Of a stretch of 43,889 nt of DNA, positions 40,906-43,889 are shown piece after piece; within the stretch, counting starts at the first letter, position 1; every line of letters starts with the position of its first letter. The notes under the pieces are model-generated. The model was not told the DNA's origin, searched no databases, and worked only from the letters and a program-made list of their open reading frames with translations. The translations under genes and the position numbers were made by a program. This DNA is from Victivallales bacterium. GTDB taxonomy: Bacteria > Verrucomicrobiota > Lentisphaeria > Oligosphaerales > Oligosphaeraceae. The DNA lies in the NCBI GenBank assembly GCA_017548425.1, contig JAFZAB010000143.1, positions 1 to 43,889 of the forward strand, in the 5' to 3' direction.

Positions 40906-43889
40906 TTAGGCTTTGGCGATTTTGAAGAGTGCCTTCTGGTCGTTGAGCTTGACTTCCGTAAAGCCTTGAGCATCACCATTTTCAGCCTCGATGGAGAGGG
41001 CGAGGACTTCATTGGCGATGTAAGCCTTCTGGGCTTCGATGGCGGCGGCGATTTCGGCCGGAGCCTGGTAGCGGACGTTGATGCGATCCACGACTTCGAG
41101 GCCGCTGTCCTTGCGGAGCGACTGCAGTTGCGAGACGATTTCACGAGCCCAGCCTTCCTGAATCAGGGCAGGCGTGAGCTGTGTGTCCAACGCAACGGTG
41201 ATGTCGCCTTCGTTGGCGACGGACATGCCTTGCTTCTCTTGACGCTGCACGAGAATGTCGTCTTCGACGAGATCCAACGTCGAACCATCCGCGGCGGCGA
41301 GCGTGAGCGTCTCGCCTTTGCGCAGTTTGGCGATTTCCTTGCTGGAGAGGTTGTTGATGAGCGGCATGAAATCCTTCATGCGTTTGCCGAGTTTCGGGCC
41401 GAGTTTCTTGAGGTTCGGCTTGGCGGACAGCGTCACGAGTTCCTCTTCGTCTTCCAAGACGTTGATTTCCTTGACGTTGAGTTCTTCGGCGATGACTTTC
41501 GCCATGCTGCTGAGATTGTCGCGGACCTGCTTGTTGGCGGAAACGAGAACGGCTTTGCCAAGCGGCTGGCGGACTTTGATGGAGACCTGCGTGCGCAGGA
41601 AGTGGCCGCGTTCGACGGCGCACATCGTGTCGGCCATGCATTTATTGAGATCGGCGTCCAGCAGTTCGGGAATGACCTGCGGATAGTCGCAGAGATGAAC
41701 GGATTCGGGCATGGCGTCCGTCCGGAACTCGCGGTAGATCTTCTCCGTGACGAACGGGATGAACGGCGCGGCCAGCTGGCAGATGGTGACGATGACGTAG
41801 TGCAGCGTCTGGTAGGCTTCGTTCTTGTCGTCGTCGTTGTCCGACTTCCAGAAACGGCGGCGGGAGCGGCGGATATACCAGTTGGTCAGATTCTCGATGA
41901 GCGACGTGAAACGGTTGGCGCCGCCCTGCAAGTCAAAGGCGTCCATGGACTTGCGGACGTCAGCGATCGTCTCCATGAGTTTGGAGAGAATCCATTTGTC
42001 CAGAATGTTCGTGATCTTCTTCGGCGGAGCGGCGATGTTGCCTTCAGGCGTCCATTTATCGACTTTCGCGTAGGTCGCGAAGAACGACGTCGCGTTCCAA
42101 AGCGGGATGATGACGGTACGGAGGATTTCCTTCACGCCGGTTTCGGAGAAGCGGAGGTCTTCCGCGCGGACAACGGGGGAGCCGAGCATGAAGAGGCGGA
42201 GCGCGTCCGCGCCATATTTATTGATGATATCCGACGGATCCGGATAGTTCTTGAGGCGTTTCGACATCTTGCGGCCGTCTTCCGCGAGAACGAGGCCGTT
42301 GACGACGACGTTCTTGAAGGCCGGTTTGTCGAACAGGCAAGTCGCGAGAACGAGCAGCGAGTAGAACCAGCCGCGCGTCTGATCAAGGCCTTCGGCGATG
42401 AAATCCGCAGGAAAGGCGTTTTCCACTTTCGCTTTGTTTTCAAAGGGATAGTGGTGCTGCGCGTAGGGCATGGAACCGGATTCGAACCAGCAGTCGAGAA
42501 CTTCCGGCGTCCGCTTGTAGGTCTTGCCGTCTTTGTGGATTTCAATCTTGTCGATGTAATGTTTGTGCAGATCCGTCACTTTCACGCCGGAGAGCTGTTC
42601 GAGTTCGGCGATGGAACCGACGCAGATCATGTCTTTCGGATCATCAACGTTGATCCAGACGGGCAGGCAGGAGCCCCAGAAGCGGTTGCGGGAGATGTTC
42701 CAGTCTTTCGCTTCCGCCAGCCAGTTGGCGAAACGCTTGTCGCCGACGTACTCAGGCGTCCATGATGTCTGCAAGTTGTTCTTCAGCAGGCGTTCATGGA
42801 GGTCTTCAACGCGGACGTACCATGCGTCGATGGCGCGGTAGATCAACGGCGTGTCCGTACGGTAGCAGAACGGATAGCTGTGGACGATGGTCGATTGCTG
42901 GACAAGCTTGCCGATTTGCTTCAAGTGATTGATAATCAGCTTGTCAGCATCTTTGACGTTCATGCCTTTGAAATCCGGGACAGCATCCGTGAATTTCGCT
43001 TCGTCATCGAGCGGATCGATGAGATCGATTCCTGCGGCGCGGCAGACACGGTAGTCGTCTTCACCGTAGGCGGGAGCCTGGTGGACGATACCCGTACCGT
43101 CCGTCGTTGTGACATAGTCGTCCATGAGAACGCGGAAGGCGTTCGGCGTGTCTTTGAAATACGGGAAGATCGGTTCGTAATGGAGACCGACAAGATCGCG
43201 GCCTTTGCATTCCATCAGGACCGTGTATTCCTCAGGCTTGCGATAATAGGCCGAAATACGTTCTTTTGCAAGGATATAGGCGTCATTCGTATCGCCATCC
43301 TTGAGGAGGCAGTAGTCGACGTCCGGACCGACGCAGACGGCGAGATTTTCCGGCAGCGTCCACGGCGTGGTCGTCCAGATGCAGATGTAGGGGGTGATGT
43401 CCGCCGGAATGTCGAATTTGGCGTCCGTGAGCTTCATGCGAACGGTGACGGTTGGATCCTGCACGTCCTTGTAGTTTTGGTTGGCCTCGAAATTGGAGAG
43501 CGGCGTCGTGAGCTTCCAACTGTACGGCATGATGCGGTGCGCCTTATAGACGCGGCCTTGGTCCCACAGTTGTTTGAAGACCCACCAGATGGTTTCCATG
43601 TAGGTGGGATTCATGGTCTTGTAGCCGTTTTCGAAATCGACCCAACGGCCCATGCGGTTGACGGTCTGCTTCCATTCGTTGACGTATGTCAAAACCATGG
43701 AACGGCATTTTTCATTGAAAACATCAACGCCGGCCTGCATGATGGCGTAGGTGCCGGAAAGACCGAGCTTGTCCTGCGCAAGTGCTTCGATTGGAAGACC
43801 ATGGCAGTCCCAACCGAATGTGCGTTCGACGTATTTGCCGCACATCGTCTGATAGCGAGGAACGACGTCTTTAATCGTTCCCGCGAGGA
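40906..43889 (-). CDS. ileS: Isoleucyl-tRNA synthetase, partial (5' end beyond the window)
   Basis: Charges tRNA-Ile. The reading frame is open to the right edge of the window and encodes LAGTIKDVVPRYQTM before the first in-window Met, so that Met at 43845 is internal and the HIGH motif lies just beyond the edge. Visible motifs are FGWDCHGLPIE, the editing-domain region TTTPWTLPENLA and DGTGIVHQAPAYGEDDY, GSCLPVW, and the second signature GRKMSKRLKNYPDP. The KMSKRLKNYPDP form and the lack of a C-terminal Cys4 zinc finger point to the eukaryote-like type (IleRS2). That type is generally less sensitive to mupirocin. About 994 residues are present of an expected total near 1040-1050. Confidence 0.95.
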   Translation of the reverse strand, partial: LAGTIKDVVPRYQTMCGKYVERTFGWDCHGLPIEALAQDKLGLSGTYAIMQAGVDVFNEKCRSMVLTYVNEWKQTVNRMGRWVDFENGYKTMNPTYMETIWWVFKQLWDQGRVYKAHRIMPYSWKLTTPLSNFEANQNYKDVQDPTVTVRMKLTDAKFDIPADITPYICIWTTTPWTLPENLAVCVGPDVDYCLLKDGDTNDAYILAKERISAYYRKPEEYTVLMECKGRDLVGLHYEPIFPYFKDTPNAFRVLMDDYVTTTDGTGIVHQAPAYGEDDYRVCRAAGIDLIDPLDDEAKFTDAVPDFKGMNVKDADKLIINHLKQIGKLVQQSTIVHSYPFCYRTDTPLIYRAIDAWYVRVEDLHERLLKNNLQTSWTPEYVGDKRFANWLAEAKDWNISRNRFWGSCLPVWINVDDPKDMICVGSIAELEQLSGVKVTDLHKHYIDKIEIHKDGKTYKRTPEVLDCWFESGSMPYAQHHYPFENKAKVENAFPADFIAEGLDQTRGWFYSLLVLATCLFDKPAFKNVVVNGLVLAEDGRKMSKRLKNYPDPSDIINKYGADALRLFMLGSPVVRAEDLRFSETGVKEILRTVIIPLWNATSFFATYAKVDKWTPEGNIAAPPKKITNILDKWILSKLMETIADVRKSMDAFDLQGGANRFTSLIENLTNWYIRRSRRRFWKSDNDDDKNEAYQTLHYVIVTICQLAAPFIPFVTEKIYREFRTDAMPESVHLCDYPQVIPELLDADLNKCMADTMCAVERGHFLRTQVSIKVRQPLGKAVLVSANKQVRDNLSSMAKVIAEELNVKEINVLEDEEELVTLSAKPNLKKLGPKLGKRMKDFMPLINNLSSKEIAKLRKGETLTLAAADGSTLDLVEDDILVQRQEKQGMSVANEGDITVALDTQLTPALIQEGWAREIVSQLQSLRKDSGLEVVDRINVRYQAPAEIAAAIEAQKAYIANEVLALSIEAENGDAQGFTEVKLNDQKALFKIAKA

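Noticed and set aside
40876..42765. A 629-codon open frame on the plus strand opposite ileS
   Set aside because: It is the antisense shadow of a clear tRNA synthetase. High Phe/Asp/Arg content from the complement of common codons explains the open frame.

Overview
The window is about 43.9 kb of a Gram-negative bacterial chromosome. It carries a full set of KDO and lipopolysaccharide-transport genes together with a McsA/McsB/ClpC cluster, many large secreted carbohydrate-active proteins, and glucuronate catabolism genes. This mix best fits the Planctomycetes-Verrucomicrobia-Lentisphaerae group, probably a gut Lentisphaeria (Victivallales-like) bacterium. That placement is an inference from gene content; no rRNA gene or other taxonomic marker is present. 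No tRNA, rRNA, CRISPR array, insertion sequence or prophage was recognised.

Layout. (1) 1-6.7 kb: a divergent pair of secreted carbohydrate enzymes, a 1395-aa multidomain glycoside-hydrolase-like protein and a sialate-O-acetylesterase-type SGNH hydrolase. (2) 6.7-19.1 kb: a long minus-strand gene train, read from 19.1 kb down: WaaP-like kinase, mcsA, mcsB-like, clpC, an FHA-like membrane protein, hldA, kdsB, kdsA, kdsC, lptC, lptA, lptB, hpf, dCMP deaminase. Most joints are overlaps or very short gaps. It joins KDO/heptose synthesis and LPS export to a Clp proteolysis module. (3) 19.3-31.9 kb: accessory sugar metabolism: a metallophosphoesterase/TIM-barrel fusion, an M19 dipeptidase, a secreted GH-A-clan glycosidase, a uxaC-SDR-uxuA uronate operon, a divergent SDR plus enolase-superfamily acid-sugar dehydratase operon, and a threonine aldolase. 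(4) 32.0-37.5 kb: fabD, a secreted metallo-beta-lactamase-fold protein, a deacetylase-like protein and a secreted DUF4838 protein. (5) 37.7-43.9 kb: an orphan membrane histidine kinase, a zinc-ribbon/coiled-coil membrane protein, and ileS, which runs off the right edge.

How the genes work together. Secreted hydrolases and esterases would release sugars and uronic acids. UxaC, the SDR and UxuA would convert glucuronate through fructuronate and mannonate to 2-keto-3-deoxygluconate. The kinase and aldolase that complete the path are not in the window.

The two most notable observations follow. First, short-period tandem arrays (mostly 7 nt, some 8-10 nt) sit exactly at gene boundaries. They often include the stop codon or end one or two bases before a start codon, and they often occur as reverse-complement pairs that could fold together. 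Second, the McsB homologue has apparently lost the aligned phosphagen-kinase catalytic residues while its McsA and ClpC partners look intact, which suggests a pseudokinase.
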